Assembly (NCBI RefSeq): GCF_034047335.1
Contig: NZ_CP139137.1
Location: 3,286,001-3,350,000, forward strand
From: Chryseobacterium sp. JJR-5R
GTDB lineage: Bacteria > Bacteroidota > Bacteroidia > Flavobacteriales > Weeksellaceae
Direction: 5' to 3'
DNA: 64,000 nucleotides
Made by a program: the position numbers and the translations under genes. Under the pieces are notes generated by a model that saw nothing but the letters and a program-made list of their open reading frames with translations, did not search any database and had not been told where the DNA came from. This document shows, piece by piece, positions 51,580-60,657 of this stretch; position 1 is the stretch's first letter, and every line of letters starts with the position of its first letter.

Positions 51580-52886
51580 ATCATATTTTTTTAATTACAA
51601 AAAGGGAATTTCTTACGCAGGTAAAGAAAAAATCCTTTGTTATACTGACGCTTCTGGCTCCTGTTATGCTGATTGCTTTCGGAGCAGTGGTTGGACTGAT
51701 GTTCAAAGCTAATGAATCCCACAGCATTATCGAGGTAGTGGATAAGAGCGGACTGTTTAAAAACCAGCTTAAATCCGATGACCGGCTGAACTATGTTTTT
51801 GTTTCTGCAGCTGATGAAAAATCCAAGATCAGTCATTTAAAAGGCAATGAATCCCTGGACGGGATCCTGATTCTGCCGGAACTGAAGGACCGTAATTTCA
51901 CTGACCTGCAGCAAAATGCCAGACTCATCGTCAACAGTAAAATAGGGTTTGATACCAAAAAGAAAATTATTGCTGACATTAATGATGCCATTAAGAAAGA
52001 GAAGATCAAGCAGCTGGGCCTTGCCGAAAGACAGCTGAATGATCTTGATAAGGATTTCACTTTAAAAACGATCAACGTTTCTGAAAATAACAAGGAGGAT
52101 TCTGATCTTGGCTTCGGCGTAAAAAGCGGCTTAAGCATCCTGCTCATGTATGTAACATTTATGTTTATTATTATTTATGGGGTCAGGGTCATGCGGAGCG
52201 TTCTGGAAGAAAAGAATAACCGTGTGGTGGAAATCATCATTTCTTCCGTAAAGCCTTTTGAACTGATGATGGGTAAAATCTTAGGGGTAACCCTGGTTGC
52301 ACTGACCCAGTTCCTGGTCTGGATCACCATGTCCGTCATCGGCGCCCTGGTACTGAATACCGGTTTTTCATCGATCCAGAAAAATATTCCCGGCGGGAAT
52401 GAAGAACTGGCGGATAAGCTTGATGTAGCCCAGATTGCCGCCCAGGTTTCCCACAGCTTACTGGAACTGAATTTCCCCCTGATTATTTTTGTATTCATCG
52501 TATTTTTTCTTCTGGGATATATCTTTTACAGCTCAATTTATGCCGCCATTGGTTCTGCGGTAGACAACGAAACCGAGACGCAGCAGTTTACTTTATTTGC
52601 CATCCTGCCCCTAATGCTGGGCATGTACGGAAGCTTTTCTTTAATGAATAACCCGGACGGGCCGCTGGGCTTCTGGCTGTCGATTATTCCGTTTACTTCT
52701 CCTGTAGCGATGATTGCGAGAATCCCGTTCGGAGTCCCTGCGTGGCAGATTGCCCTTTCGATCGGCCTGTTACTGGGAACCACGGTTTTCATGATTTTCG
52801 TGGCCGGAAAAATCTACCGTGTGGGGATTCTGATGTATGGAAATAAAGCTACGCTGAAAGAAATCTGGAAATGGATCAGAGGATAA
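51576..52886 (+). CDS. ABC transporter permease (NatB-like)
   Basis: A 436-residue membrane subunit. An N-terminal helix (FVILTLLAPVMLIAFGAVV) is followed by a large extracytoplasmic domain of about 150 residues and then five or six helices, including ILLMYVTFMFIIIYGVRVMRSVLEEK with the coupling motif ENNRVVEIIISSVKP. This matches the ABC-2/NatB permease family. It is translationally coupled to the ATPase gene and ends before a hairpin terminator. Substrate unknown. Confidence 0.9.
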   Translation: MNHIFLITKREFLTQVKKKSFVILTLLAPVMLIAFGAVVGLMFKANESHSIIEVVDKSGLFKNQLKSDDRLNYVFVSAADEKSKISHLKGNESLDGILILPELKDRNFTDLQQNARLIVNSKIGFDTKKKIIADINDAIKKEKIKQLGLAERQLNDLDKDFTLKTINVSENNKEDSDLGFGVKSGLSILLMYVTFMFIIIYGVRVMRSVLEEKNNRVVEIIISSVKPFELMMGKILGVTLVALTQFLVWITMSVIGALVLNTGFSSIQKNIPGGNEELADKLDVAQIAAQVSHSLLELNFPLIIFVFIVFFLLGYIFYSSIYAAIGSAVDNETETQQFTLFAILPLMLGMYGSFSLMNNPDGPLGFWLSIIPFTSPVAMIARIPFGVPAWQIALSIGLLLGTTVFMIFVAGKIYRVGILMYGNKATLKEIWKWIRG

Positions 52887-52910
52887 AAATTTAAATCAAC
52901 AGATCAACAA

Positions 52911-52939
52911 AAATCCCGGAACTTATAATTCCGGGATTT
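52911..52939. terminator. Bidirectional terminator
   Basis: AAATCCCGGAA / TTCCGGGATTT, an 11-base perfect stem with a 7-base loop, between the converging permease gene and beta-barrel gene. Confidence 0.9.
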
Positions 52940-52966
52940 CTTTTATGTCTTGAAATGAATCAATCT

Positions 52967-53644
52967 TTAATTGAAGATATAGCTTAAAGTTACGCTGAGT
53001 ACCTGTTCAGATTTGCTTTTTTCAGTAGCCTCTGATTTTGTCCAGGATTCCCTGAGATCAGGATAGGTGTCGGAAAGTCCGAAATTATAATTGATCCCCA
53101 GTTCCAGCTGTCTTTTGTAACTGTATCCTATCCCTAATCCTATTCCAAAGTTGAATGAACTGGCTTTACCGCTCACGCCCGGATAAGCCGGATTGGTTAC
53201 ATCAGGATCATAATAAGGCCTTGATGAAGGAGCATTCTTTGTTTTCTGACTGATCAGGAAATTAAACCTCGGACCTGCCATGGCAAAGAATTCAGACTCA
53301 CTTTCTGAAAAATACCCCTTGAAGAAAACAGGAACGCTGAGATAGTCGTTTGCGTACACTGCATTGTATCCGTCTGCCGTTTTCGCATCTTTATCTTTGC
53401 CTGTTTCACCGGCTCCGTAATACATTACTTCAGGCTGTAAGAAAAACTGGTTTTCTTTGCCTATAGGAATCAGTGCAAGCACACCTCCCTGGAATGTGTA
53501 TCTCGGGCCTGAGGGATTGTGGGCATTCTTCACCCTGGAATAGTTGCCTCCCGCTTTGATACCGAATCTGGTACTGCTGAAATCAATCTGTGCGAAAGAA
53601 ATGGCAGACACGGCCAAAGCAGAGGCCAATAAAAATTTTTTCAT
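52967..53644 (-). CDS. PorT-type outer-membrane beta-barrel protein
   Basis: A 225-residue protein with a signal peptide (ending ISFAQ) and an eight-stranded barrel pattern (STRFGIKAGGNYS, FFLQPEVMYYG, LSVPVFFKGYF, FFAMAGPRFNFLIS, NFGIGLGIGYS, LELGINYNFGLSD), ending in a C-terminal strand VLSVTLSYIFN. It belongs to the PorT / OMP_b-brl_2 type. It lies 16 bases downstream of sucD on the same strand, so may be co-transcribed. Ligand or role unknown. Confidence 0.85.
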   Translation of the reverse strand: MKKFLLASALAVSAISFAQIDFSSTRFGIKAGGNYSRVKNAHNPSGPRYTFQGGVLALIPIGKENQFFLQPEVMYYGAGETGKDKDAKTADGYNAVYANDYLSVPVFFKGYFSESESEFFAMAGPRFNFLISQKTKNAPSSRPYYDPDVTNPAYPGVSGKASSFNFGIGLGIGYSYKRQLELGINYNFGLSDTYPDLRESWTKSEATEKSKSEQVLSVTLSYIFN

Positions 53645-53660
53645 GCTATTTATGTTTATA

Positions 53661-54533
53661 TTATCCTAAAACTTTTGCTACGGTAGCACCGATATCAGCA
53701 GGAGAATCCACCACGTTGATTCCGTTTTCCCTCATGATCTCCATTTTAGCCTGCGCTGTATCTTCGTCACCGCCAACGATAGCACCTGCGTGCCCCATTG
53801 TTCTTCCTTTCGGAGCGGTCTGCCCTGCAATGAAACCGACTACCGGTTTTGTAGAACCGCTGGCTTTGTACCATCTTGCCGCTTCAGCTTCAAGGCCGCC
53901 ACCGATTTCTCCGATCATGACCACGGCTTCCGTTTCAGGATCATTGATGAATAATTCCAGCGCTTCTTTTGTTGTGGTCCCGATGATCGGGTCTCCGCCG
54001 ATACCGATTGCCGTAGAAACACCGAAACCGGCTTTTACTACCTGGTCAGCAGCTTCATAGGTAAGGGTTCCTGATTTTGAAACGATTCCTACTTTTCCTT
54101 TTTTGAAAACGAAACCTGGCATAATCCCAATTTTAGCTTCTTCAGAAGTAATGATTCCGGGACAGTTCGGGCCGATCAGCCTGCAGTCTCTGTCTGCAAT
54201 ATAAGATTTTACTTTTACCATGTCTGCTACCGGAATCCCTTCAGTAATACATACGATTACTTTAATCCCCGCTTCTGCAGCTTCCATAATCGCATCTGCC
54301 GCAAATGCAGGCGGTACGAAAATGATACTTACGTTGGCTCCGGCTTTTGTTACAGCATCAGCAACGGTATTGAACACAGGTTTGCCCAAGTGCTCGCTTC
54401 CTCCTTTTCCCGGAGTAACACCACCAACCACGTTGGTTCCGTATTCGATCATCTGGCCTGCGTGGAAAGTACCTTCGTTCCCTGTAAATCCTTGTACAAT
54501 TACTTTAGAATCTTTGTTTACTAAAATTGACAT
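53661..54533 (-). CDS. sucD: Succinyl-CoA ligase alpha subunit
   Basis: SucD catalyses with SucC the reversible conversion of succinyl-CoA to succinate with phosphorylation of ADP or GDP in the TCA cycle. The CoA-binding Rossmann region [15 protein letters not shown] is followed by [14 protein letters not shown] and [16 protein letters not shown]. The phosphorylated His lies in [10 protein letters not shown]. The 290-residue length is standard. sucC is not in the window, which is usual in Bacteroidota. In relatives this gene often follows the lpxD2 gene directly; here two accessory genes lie between them. Confidence 0.95.
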   Translation of the reverse strand: MSILVNKDSKVIVQGFTGNEGTFHAGQMIEYGTNVVGGVTPGKGGSEHLGKPVFNTVADAVTKAGANVSIIFVPPAFAADAIMEAAEAGIKVIVCITEGIPVADMVKVKSYIADRDCRLIGPNCPGIITSEEAKIGIMPGFVFKKGKVGIVSKSGTLTYEAADQVVKAGFGVSTAIGIGGDPIIGTTTKEALELFINDPETEAVVMIGEIGGGLEAEAARWYKASGSTKPVVGFIAGQTAPKGRTMGHAGAIVGGDEDTAQAKMEIMRENGINVVDSPADIGATVAKVLG

Positions 54534-54577
54534 TTTATTATAATTTTAATTTATTTATTACTTTTTATTAATGCTCA

Positions 54578-54585
54578 CAAATTTA
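54578..54585 (-). promoter_or_regulatory. -7 box of sucD
   Basis: TAAATTTG on the minus strand, about 45 bases upstream of the ATG. No obvious -33. Confidence 0.45.
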
Positions 54586-54942
54586 CTTATTTTTCTTTGA
54601 TTTTAAAGTTGAAAAGATAAAAAGATAAGATAAAGTATAAACTTGTTTAAACTTTTATTTTTTGAGAAGCAAAATAAAAAAAGCCACCTCATACAGGTTT
54701 ATCCATGTGATTATTACAAAGAAAATATGATTGCCTGTCCTGAAGGATTTTATTCTATGGCTGCCGTTCAATTAGACACAGGGAAGATCCAGTTTTATTT
54801 TATTAATCTGAAAAGAAAAATTCAGATTCGTTTGATAGAGTTACTGTAATTCCATCTATTGAACTAACTATAGCTTCAATGGGAAATTTTTAAGGAAATT
54901 AGGGAATATTTTAAAGAAAATTATTTATATCAACATCTTTAA
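54586..54942. other. Intergenic stretch between sucD and the lipoprotein gene
   Basis: About 355 bases. A 68-codon plus-strand frame at 54643-54849 (in its second part YYKENMIACPEGFYSMAAVQ) has no signal peptide and no family signal; it is not called. Nothing else is seen. Confidence 0.4.
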
Positions 54943-55584
54943 CTAATATGTCAATACAAATTTGCCATTATCATCTATTTTATATTTATATATATTTTTA
55001 TATTCAATACCATCACAGTAATAATAGTTATTTAATGTAATAATTTTATGTTTATCAATACAAAAATCTCTAAATCCACTACACTCACTACTAAATTTTG
55101 AAGCAATTATGAGATTATCTATATTTATTTGCCTATTATTAAAAGTCTGAATTTCTATTCTTGGTTGAATAATTTCTGAATTAAATAAGTATGCATAAAA
55201 TACAGCATTAACTGTATTACTAACCTTTAATTTTTTAACAGCAAATGCATTTCCATTAAAGGGGTAATGCATAAAGTTCGCTTGTTTATCTGAAACAAAA
55301 TCTTCTGTCTTCTTATGAAACTTACCATTCAAATTTAAATCATTAGTTTTTGCGATATTGTGACGAAACAAAAACGTATCTAAATTTGTCTCATAGTAAT
55401 TGCTTTTAGGAAGTGTATCAATTTTCAAACAGAAAGGCTCCAGTACTTTCTTTGTATCTTCATCAATTTTTTCATCTTCAATGTTATTTCTGGATATAGG
55501 TATAGTTGATTTCATTACGTTATTTTTATTATCATAATTACATGATAATAAAATAAAAACGAGACTGATTATTAATTTTTTCAT
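54943..55584 (-). CDS. Lipoprotein, putative immunity to the cell-wall effector
   Basis: A 213-residue lipoprotein. The signal peptide ends in the lipobox LLSC, then NYDNKNNV. The mature part is beta-rich with two Cys-containing motifs near the C-terminus (SECSGFRDFCIDKHK and YYYCDGIEY). No family is recognised. Its start overlaps the stop of the effector gene by one base, so the two are translationally coupled, the classical arrangement of an effector and its immunity protein. A lipoprotein facing the periplasm would be the right place to stop a peptidoglycan-degrading enzyme. Confidence 0.7.
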   Translation of the reverse strand: MKKLIISLVFILLSCNYDNKNNVMKSTIPISRNNIEDEKIDEDTKKVLEPFCLKIDTLPKSNYYETNLDTFLFRHNIAKTNDLNLNGKFHKKTEDFVSDKQANFMHYPFNGNAFAVKKLKVSNTVNAVFYAYLFNSEIIQPRIEIQTFNNRQINIDNLIIASKFSSECSGFRDFCIDKHKIITLNNYYYCDGIEYKNIYKYKIDDNGKFVLTY

Positions 55585-57974
55585 TATTCTTTAATTATCC
55601 TTACTATTGAATGATCAAAGCCTGTTAGATGTAAATGATGATAATGTCTGTAACCCTTTTTTCCATCTTTTCTCATATGCTTGGTGTGATTCAGCAAATA
55701 ATTCTTATTTCCGCTATTATTAAAATATTCTGAATACATTTTTTCCAGTTTCCCCCAACCAAAATTGTAAAGAGCATTATTAAATTTATTTTGAGTTGAA
55801 ATATCAAAATGAGCATCTTGTAAAATAGTAGCTTCTCCTTTTTTATTTTTTGATAAATATCTCAAATCCCCTTTTTCGCCGTTCCTATGAGAACTGCTTC
55901 CCCCTGTTGATTTGGCCTCAAAATTACTAAATCCATTAAATCCTAAGTAATTTATATTCATATCTGCCATTGCCCCTAATAATCCGGCATAACAATCCGG
56001 GTTTATGTAATATCTTTTACTATCAGTATTTAAAGTCAAAAATTTTATTTTCACTTCAGATGATTCATATCCATCAAATTCTCTAATATCAATTAATTCA
56101 ATATAATCATTTCCTACAATATTACCTTTATTCATTTCTTTAGTTTTTTTAAAATGAAAGCTCCCTAATTCATGTTCTTTTCCATTTTTATGATAAACAT
56201 ATTTATATTTTTTCCTGTATTCTTCTTTAATCTTTTTTGGGATGTGCTTTTCAATTTTTCCTCCTGAATAAATGTGATAAGTAACAATATTTTTAGTACT
56301 AATAGATGTATTATTATCTTTATGATATCTTTGATATATAAAGAATCCCGTTTTCAGTAATTCATAGTTGCTTTTTCTTGCAGCCCAACCATTGGGCATA
56401 TTCCCCTTTGCCTTATTTCTACCATTTAACAATACTGAAATTAATTCTAAATATTTATCAACATAAATAGCCAATTCATTTAACGATTTTCCAGAAGTTT
56501 CTGCTCCCCATTTATCAACAGCAGGAGATGGAGCTTCAGGCATTTTTTTATTCACACTCCATATCCATGCGCCACTGTCTATGCAATAATCAACATTATC
56601 AGCTATGATTGATGGATTTTTAACAATATCCTGATTACGTTTGTAATCCGCATAGTTTTTGTAAGGACCTGGATTATCATAAAATTTCTCTCCTTTTTTC
56701 TTGACACCAGTGAGTTGTAAAAGACCACGACCTTTGTATATGCTTTGACTTGATAAAAAATCGCTTTTTGTTTCCTCTGACAGTGTAAAAGTTCCAGTTT
56801 CCTCACAAGCTTGGGCAAGAAAATGCATTTTTTGTGCACAGGTATTTATATTATATTTTCTGAATGCAGAATTAATCCCTTTCGTAAGTGCAGCGAAAGA
56901 TTTATCATTAATATGACAAGTTGCTCTTTTGCCTCCTTTTAAAGCCTGCCCTTCCCAGATGGTTTCGCTTCCTTTTAAAAGCTTTACAAATTGCCTGACA
57001 TCTTTCTCTTCAAAATCTCTATTGCAGAAACATTTTTCTTTTTCCTGTTGATCAGAGGTTTGATTTTTCACTATCGTCACACTTCTCCCGCCCGGGTCCG
57101 GCTTTCTAACAGGCTGATCTTTTTTTATCGTACCCGATGTTTCCCACCAATCCCAGAGTTCTTTTGCTTTATCCGCTATCATATCACCAATGCCTCTTTC
57201 TTCTTTTTCCGACGGGAATTTAGAAGCTGCCGGAGAACCCTTAGCTTTCGGAATATTGGTAGGTTTTGCCGGGATTTCATGTTTTAAAGGAGGAAAAGGA
57301 TTTTTCACCTCCACATTGTCTGTAGCATGCTTTTTATGTTTGTAATATTCTACGGTGACATAAAATTCAAGCTGTTTTATATCTGCTTCACCTTCCATCG
57401 CTTTTTTCATTAATGCTTTGGTGAGCATAAATTCTGCTGTTGCGAGTCCGTTTCTTTCGACATATGCCTGTTTAGAATCAATCAGAAGATTTCCGGAAGC
57501 ATGGCCTTTCCCTTTTGCATCATCTTCCCAAAGCATAAAATTCAGCTTCATCCCACGCATATTGACACAGTGCGCTTTCGCCACAAGCTTTTCCGTAAAA
57601 CTGAATACGTTGCCTTTCGTATTGTCTGAATAATGAAGATCTAGCTTACCGATTTTAGGAACCTCATTAGGCTGTGGATTAATATCAATGGTCATTGCGC
57701 CTTTTCCTTCCGGCTTATAAAGATACGCCTCCAGACGATAGGTGTGCTTTTGTGATACTTCCCCGAACGTAAAGCTTCCGTCCCCTTTTTTCTTCAGATT
57801 TGTTGTCGTAAATTGCCCGTTGGAACGTCTTTTAAACAGTTCCCAAGTAACAAGTGCAGGATTACGTTTTTCTTCGGGTGTTGCAGGATACCATTCTGCA
57901 ATAGTGTATATTGTTTTTTCTCCTACTTTCGGAGAAGGATTTCCTGATATTTTTGAAATGCCTTTTCTGGACAT
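55584..57974 (-). CDS. Two-enzyme peptidoglycan hydrolase effector (GH19-like plus M15/MepA-like)
   Basis: A 796-residue protein without a signal peptide. Residues 1-225 form two beta-sandwich modules (PKVGEKTIYTIAEWYPAT, FGEVSQKHTYRLEAYLY), a region I associate with effectors of Bacteroidota contractile systems. At 314-345 a CFCNRDF motif introduces a GH19 lysozyme-like domain (355-545) with a Glu pair at 391-392 and YKGRGLLQLTG at 413-423. The C-terminal 110 residues carry SSHRNGEKGDLRYL (694-707) and HHLHL (779-783), the His-x6-Asp and His-x-His zinc ligands of LAS/MepA-type endopeptidases. It is thus likely to cut both glycan and peptide bonds of the cell wall. It is followed by an overlapping lipoprotein gene. 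Confidence 0.8.
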   Translation of the reverse strand: MSRKGISKISGNPSPKVGEKTIYTIAEWYPATPEEKRNPALVTWELFKRRSNGQFTTTNLKKKGDGSFTFGEVSQKHTYRLEAYLYKPEGKGAMTIDINPQPNEVPKIGKLDLHYSDNTKGNVFSFTEKLVAKAHCVNMRGMKLNFMLWEDDAKGKGHASGNLLIDSKQAYVERNGLATAEFMLTKALMKKAMEGEADIKQLEFYVTVEYYKHKKHATDNVEVKNPFPPLKHEIPAKPTNIPKAKGSPAASKFPSEKEERGIGDMIADKAKELWDWWETSGTIKKDQPVRKPDPGGRSVTIVKNQTSDQQEKEKCFCNRDFEEKDVRQFVKLLKGSETIWEGQALKGGKRATCHINDKSFAALTKGINSAFRKYNINTCAQKMHFLAQACEETGTFTLSEETKSDFLSSQSIYKGRGLLQLTGVKKKGEKFYDNPGPYKNYADYKRNQDIVKNPSIIADNVDYCIDSGAWIWSVNKKMPEAPSPAVDKWGAETSGKSLNELAIYVDKYLELISVLLNGRNKAKGNMPNGWAARKSNYELLKTGFFIYQRYHKDNNTSISTKNIVTYHIYSGGKIEKHIPKKIKEEYRKKYKYVYHKNGKEHELGSFHFKKTKEMNKGNIVGNDYIELIDIREFDGYESSEVKIKFLTLNTDSKRYYINPDCYAGLLGAMADMNINYLGFNGFSNFEAKSTGGSSSHRNGEKGDLRYLSKNKKGEATILQDAHFDISTQNKFNNALYNFGWGKLEKMYSEYFNNSGNKNYLLNHTKHMRKDGKKGYRHYHHLHLTGFDHSIVRIIKE

Positions 57975-58062
57975 AATTCATTCATTTGTGTTAAACCAAA
58001 TGTATGAATTTATTCAATATCAAATATCAGAAAATCCCCTTTCAAACTGTGGTGAATATGGA

Positions 58063-58965
58063 TTATTCTAGGTTTCTGAGTTTAACTTCCTTTTTCAGGT
58101 AGGTTTTAAAATCTTCTGCAAACATTCCGATATATGTGCCTTTTTCAAGATTCCTGTTGACTCCGGTTTTGCCCAAAAGCACGGTTCCGTCTGCAATTGT
58201 ATTGCCCGAAGCTATACCGACCTGTCCCCATAAGGTAACTTCATTACCGATTACGCAGCATCCTGCAACGCCCACCTGGGAAGCAATCAGGCATTTTTTG
58301 CCGACAACGGTATCATGGCCGATCTGGATCTGGTTATCCAGCACGGAACCTTCACCGATTATCGTAGAATCCGTTACGCCCCTGTCGATGGTGCAGCCGT
58401 TCCCGATTTCAACATTATCTTCAATGACAACATTCCCTACGGAAATAAGGCGGTCAAAATTCCCGTTTAATTTTCTGTAATAAAAGGCATCGCCTCCTAA
58501 AACGGTATTGGACTGAATGATCACATTATCGCCGATCACTGTTCTGTCACCAATTACCACGTTGGGGAAAATAAGGGTGTTTTTCCCGATGGTTATATTG
58601 TTCCCGAGTACAGCAGAAGGATGAATTTTTGTTCCTTCCCCGATTTCTACGTCATGGAGCTCCTCTGTAAAGTTATATATTCTGGTAAAGTGCGTATTGA
58701 TCCTGTTGAAATCCCTGAAAGGATCATCAGAAATCAACAGTGCTTTACCTTCCGGGCAATCCACTTCCTTATCGATCAGGATAATCGTTGCTGCAGAATA
58801 TAAAGCTTTATCATAATACTTCGGATGGTTTACAAAAACGATGTCGCCGGGTTTTACCCTATGAATTTCATTGGTTCCCAATACTTCGAAGTTTTCGGGT
58901 CCAACGAATTTTGCACCGATAAGATCAGCAATGGTTTTCAGTTTTTGAGGCGCATGAAATTTCAT
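58063..58965 (-). CDS. LpxD-like acyltransferase (second copy)
   Basis: A 300-residue left-handed beta-helix acyltransferase. The N-terminal domain ([12 protein letters not shown] ... [22 protein letters not shown]) is followed by hexapeptide repeats ([30 protein letters not shown]) and the active-site-type [10 protein letters not shown]. It resembles LpxD, which adds the second acyl chain to UDP-acyl-glucosamine in lipid A synthesis, but is about 45 residues shorter and the C-terminal helices differ. The second copy in this cluster, downstream of efp, is typical for Bacteroidota; its own substrate is not established here. Confidence 0.85.
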   Translation of the reverse strand: MKFHAPQKLKTIADLIGAKFVGPENFEVLGTNEIHRVKPGDIVFVNHPKYYDKALYSAATIILIDKEVDCPEGKALLISDDPFRDFNRINTHFTRIYNFTEELHDVEIGEGTKIHPSAVLGNNITIGKNTLIFPNVVIGDRTVIGDNVIIQSNTVLGGDAFYYRKLNGNFDRLISVGNVVIEDNVEIGNGCTIDRGVTDSTIIGEGSVLDNQIQIGHDTVVGKKCLIASQVGVAGCCVIGNEVTLWGQVGIASGNTIADGTVLLGKTGVNRNLEKGTYIGMFAEDFKTYLKKEVKLRNLE

Positions 58966-59093
58966 AACAATTGAATTTTTTTAATATATATTGGGCTACC
59001 CCCAATTTTCATCAGCCATACTTTTCAGGCTGACTATAAAATAAAATTCGGAATGCGTGTGCAAACCGAATCGGTATAAATTTTATATGTAAT

Positions 59094-59660
59094 TTATTCT
59101 TTCACTCTTTCCAAGTAAGAGCCGTCTTCGGTACTTACCTTGATCCTGTCTCCCGGCTCAATAAACAAAGGGACCATTACTCTCGCTCCTGTTTCAACAA
59201 CAGCATTTTTAAGAGCGTTGGTGGCGGTATTTCCTTTTACACCCGGATCAGCTTCAATCACATCAAGATAAACGGACTGCGGAAGTTCTGCAGAAAGAGG
59301 CGTTTCATCAGCTTCTTTCATAATGATCGTTACTTCTTCACCTGCCTTCATCAACTGGGCATTTTCAATCATCTCCTTATTAAGGTAAAGCTGGGAAAAA
59401 TCATCATTATTCATAAAGTGGAATCCGTTCTCATCATCATAAAGATACTGGAACTTTCTTGTGATCACTTTTACCTCATCAATTTTGTGACCTGCAGAAA
59501 AAGTATTGTCAAGAACTTTCCCATTGGTTACTGATTTTAGTTTTGTCCTTACGAAAGCAGGGCCTTTTCCCGGTTTTACATGAAGAAACTCGATTACTTT
59601 AAAAATGTCATTGCTGAATTCTATGCACAGACCTTTTCTTATATCGTTACTTGTTGCCAT
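59094..59660 (-). CDS. efp: Elongation factor P
   Basis: EF-P relieves ribosome stalling at polyproline stretches. The 188-residue protein has the KOW-like domain with the conserved loop Lys (HVKPGKGPAFVR, Lys32) and two OB domains; the closing GDRIKVSTEDGSYLERVKE is the standard ending. Whether Lys32 is modified cannot be told, as no EpmA/EarP gene is visible. It lies 202 bases after lpxA, within the lipid A cluster, the usual position in Bacteroidota. Confidence 0.95.
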   Translation of the reverse strand: MATSNDIRKGLCIEFSNDIFKVIEFLHVKPGKGPAFVRTKLKSVTNGKVLDNTFSAGHKIDEVKVITRKFQYLYDDENGFHFMNNDDFSQLYLNKEMIENAQLMKAGEEVTIIMKEADETPLSAELPQSVYLDVIEADPGVKGNTATNALKNAVVETGARVMVPLFIEPGDRIKVSTEDGSYLERVKE

Positions 59661-59862
59661 TACTATTGTATATGTATTTATTTATTATTTTTATTGTTTA
59701 CCAAGACTTTCAGTATCATCGGACACATCAGGTTCTGATAAATTTCCTTTTTTACAGCCTGAAAACCATAATAAGATCCAACATCCTTTAATTGCTGATC
59801 CTGCGAAAACAGAAACCGGATATCATCAGAACAAAAAAGAAATAAACCTGTTTTTATCCGGA

Positions 59863-60657
59863 TTAATTATTGTCTTTTCCCGTTCCGTACCCTTTTACGA
59901 TTCCACGCGGTGAGTTCTGGATAAACTGAAGGATTTCATCTCTTTCAGCCGTCGGAAGCATTTCTTTTTCAATGTGCGAAATAGCCTGGGAAACGTTCAT
60001 TTTCATCTGGAAAATAGCCCTGTAGATTTTCTGGATTTCAAAGATTTTCTCATTGGTAAACCCTCTTCTCCTAAGGCCTACCGAGTTGATCCCTGCATAA
60101 GACATCGGTTCCCTCGCTACTTTTACGTAAGGCGGGATATCTTTTCTCACCAGTGTACCGCCGGAAATCATCACATGCTTACCGATTTTACCGAACTGGT
60201 GAACAGCCGACAGGCCTCCCATCACGGTATAATCGCCTATTTCCACGTGTCCTGCAATACCGCAACCATTAACGATGATGACATGGTCACCGATAATACA
60301 GTCATGGGCAATATGGGTTGTTGCCATGATCAGGCAGTTTTTCCCGATTTTTGTAAAGCCCAGCGCTTTCGTTCCACGGTTTACGGTTACACACTCGCGT
60401 ATGGTAGTTTCATCGTCTATGATTACCTGGGTATCCTCGCCGTCGAATTTCAGGTCCTGGGGAATTGCTGAAATAACGGTCCCGGGAAAAATCCTGCAGT
60501 TCCTGCCGATTCTTGCCCCATCCATAATGGTAACATTGGGACCGATCCATGTGCCTTCTCCGATTTCCACATCCCCTGCAATAGTTGTAAAAGGTTCTAC
60601 GATTACATTTTTGCTGATTTTCGCACGTTTATCAACGGCTGCTAATTGATGAATCAT
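59863..60657 (-). CDS. lpxA: UDP-N-acetylglucosamine acyltransferase
   Basis: LpxA transfers an acyl chain from ACP to UDP-GlcNAc, the first step of lipid A synthesis, in the cytoplasm. The 264 residues show hexapeptide repeats from the N-terminus (IHQLAAVDKRAKISKNVIVE, IGEGTWIGPNVTIM), and the active-site His in THIAHDCIIGDHV, followed by GHVEIGDYTVMGGLSAVHQ. The C-terminal helices are RRRGFTNEKIFEIQKIYRAI. It begins exactly at the stop of lpxC/fabZ, so translation is coupled. Confidence 0.95.
   Translation of the reverse strand: MIHQLAAVDKRAKISKNVIVEPFTTIAGDVEIGEGTWIGPNVTIMDGARIGRNCRIFPGTVISAIPQDLKFDGEDTQVIIDDETTIRECVTVNRGTKALGFTKIGKNCLIMATTHIAHDCIIGDHVIIVNGCGIAGHVEIGDYTVMGGLSAVHQFGKIGKHVMISGGTLVRKDIPPYVKVAREPMSYAGINSVGLRRRGFTNEKIFEIQKIYRAIFQMKMNVSQAISHIEKEMLPTAERDEILQFIQNSPRGIVKGYGTGKDNN

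Noticed and set aside
54643..54849. 68-codon plus-strand frame downstream of sucD's promoter
   Set aside because: No signal peptide, no family signal and no clear promoter or ribosome site; may be a chance frame.
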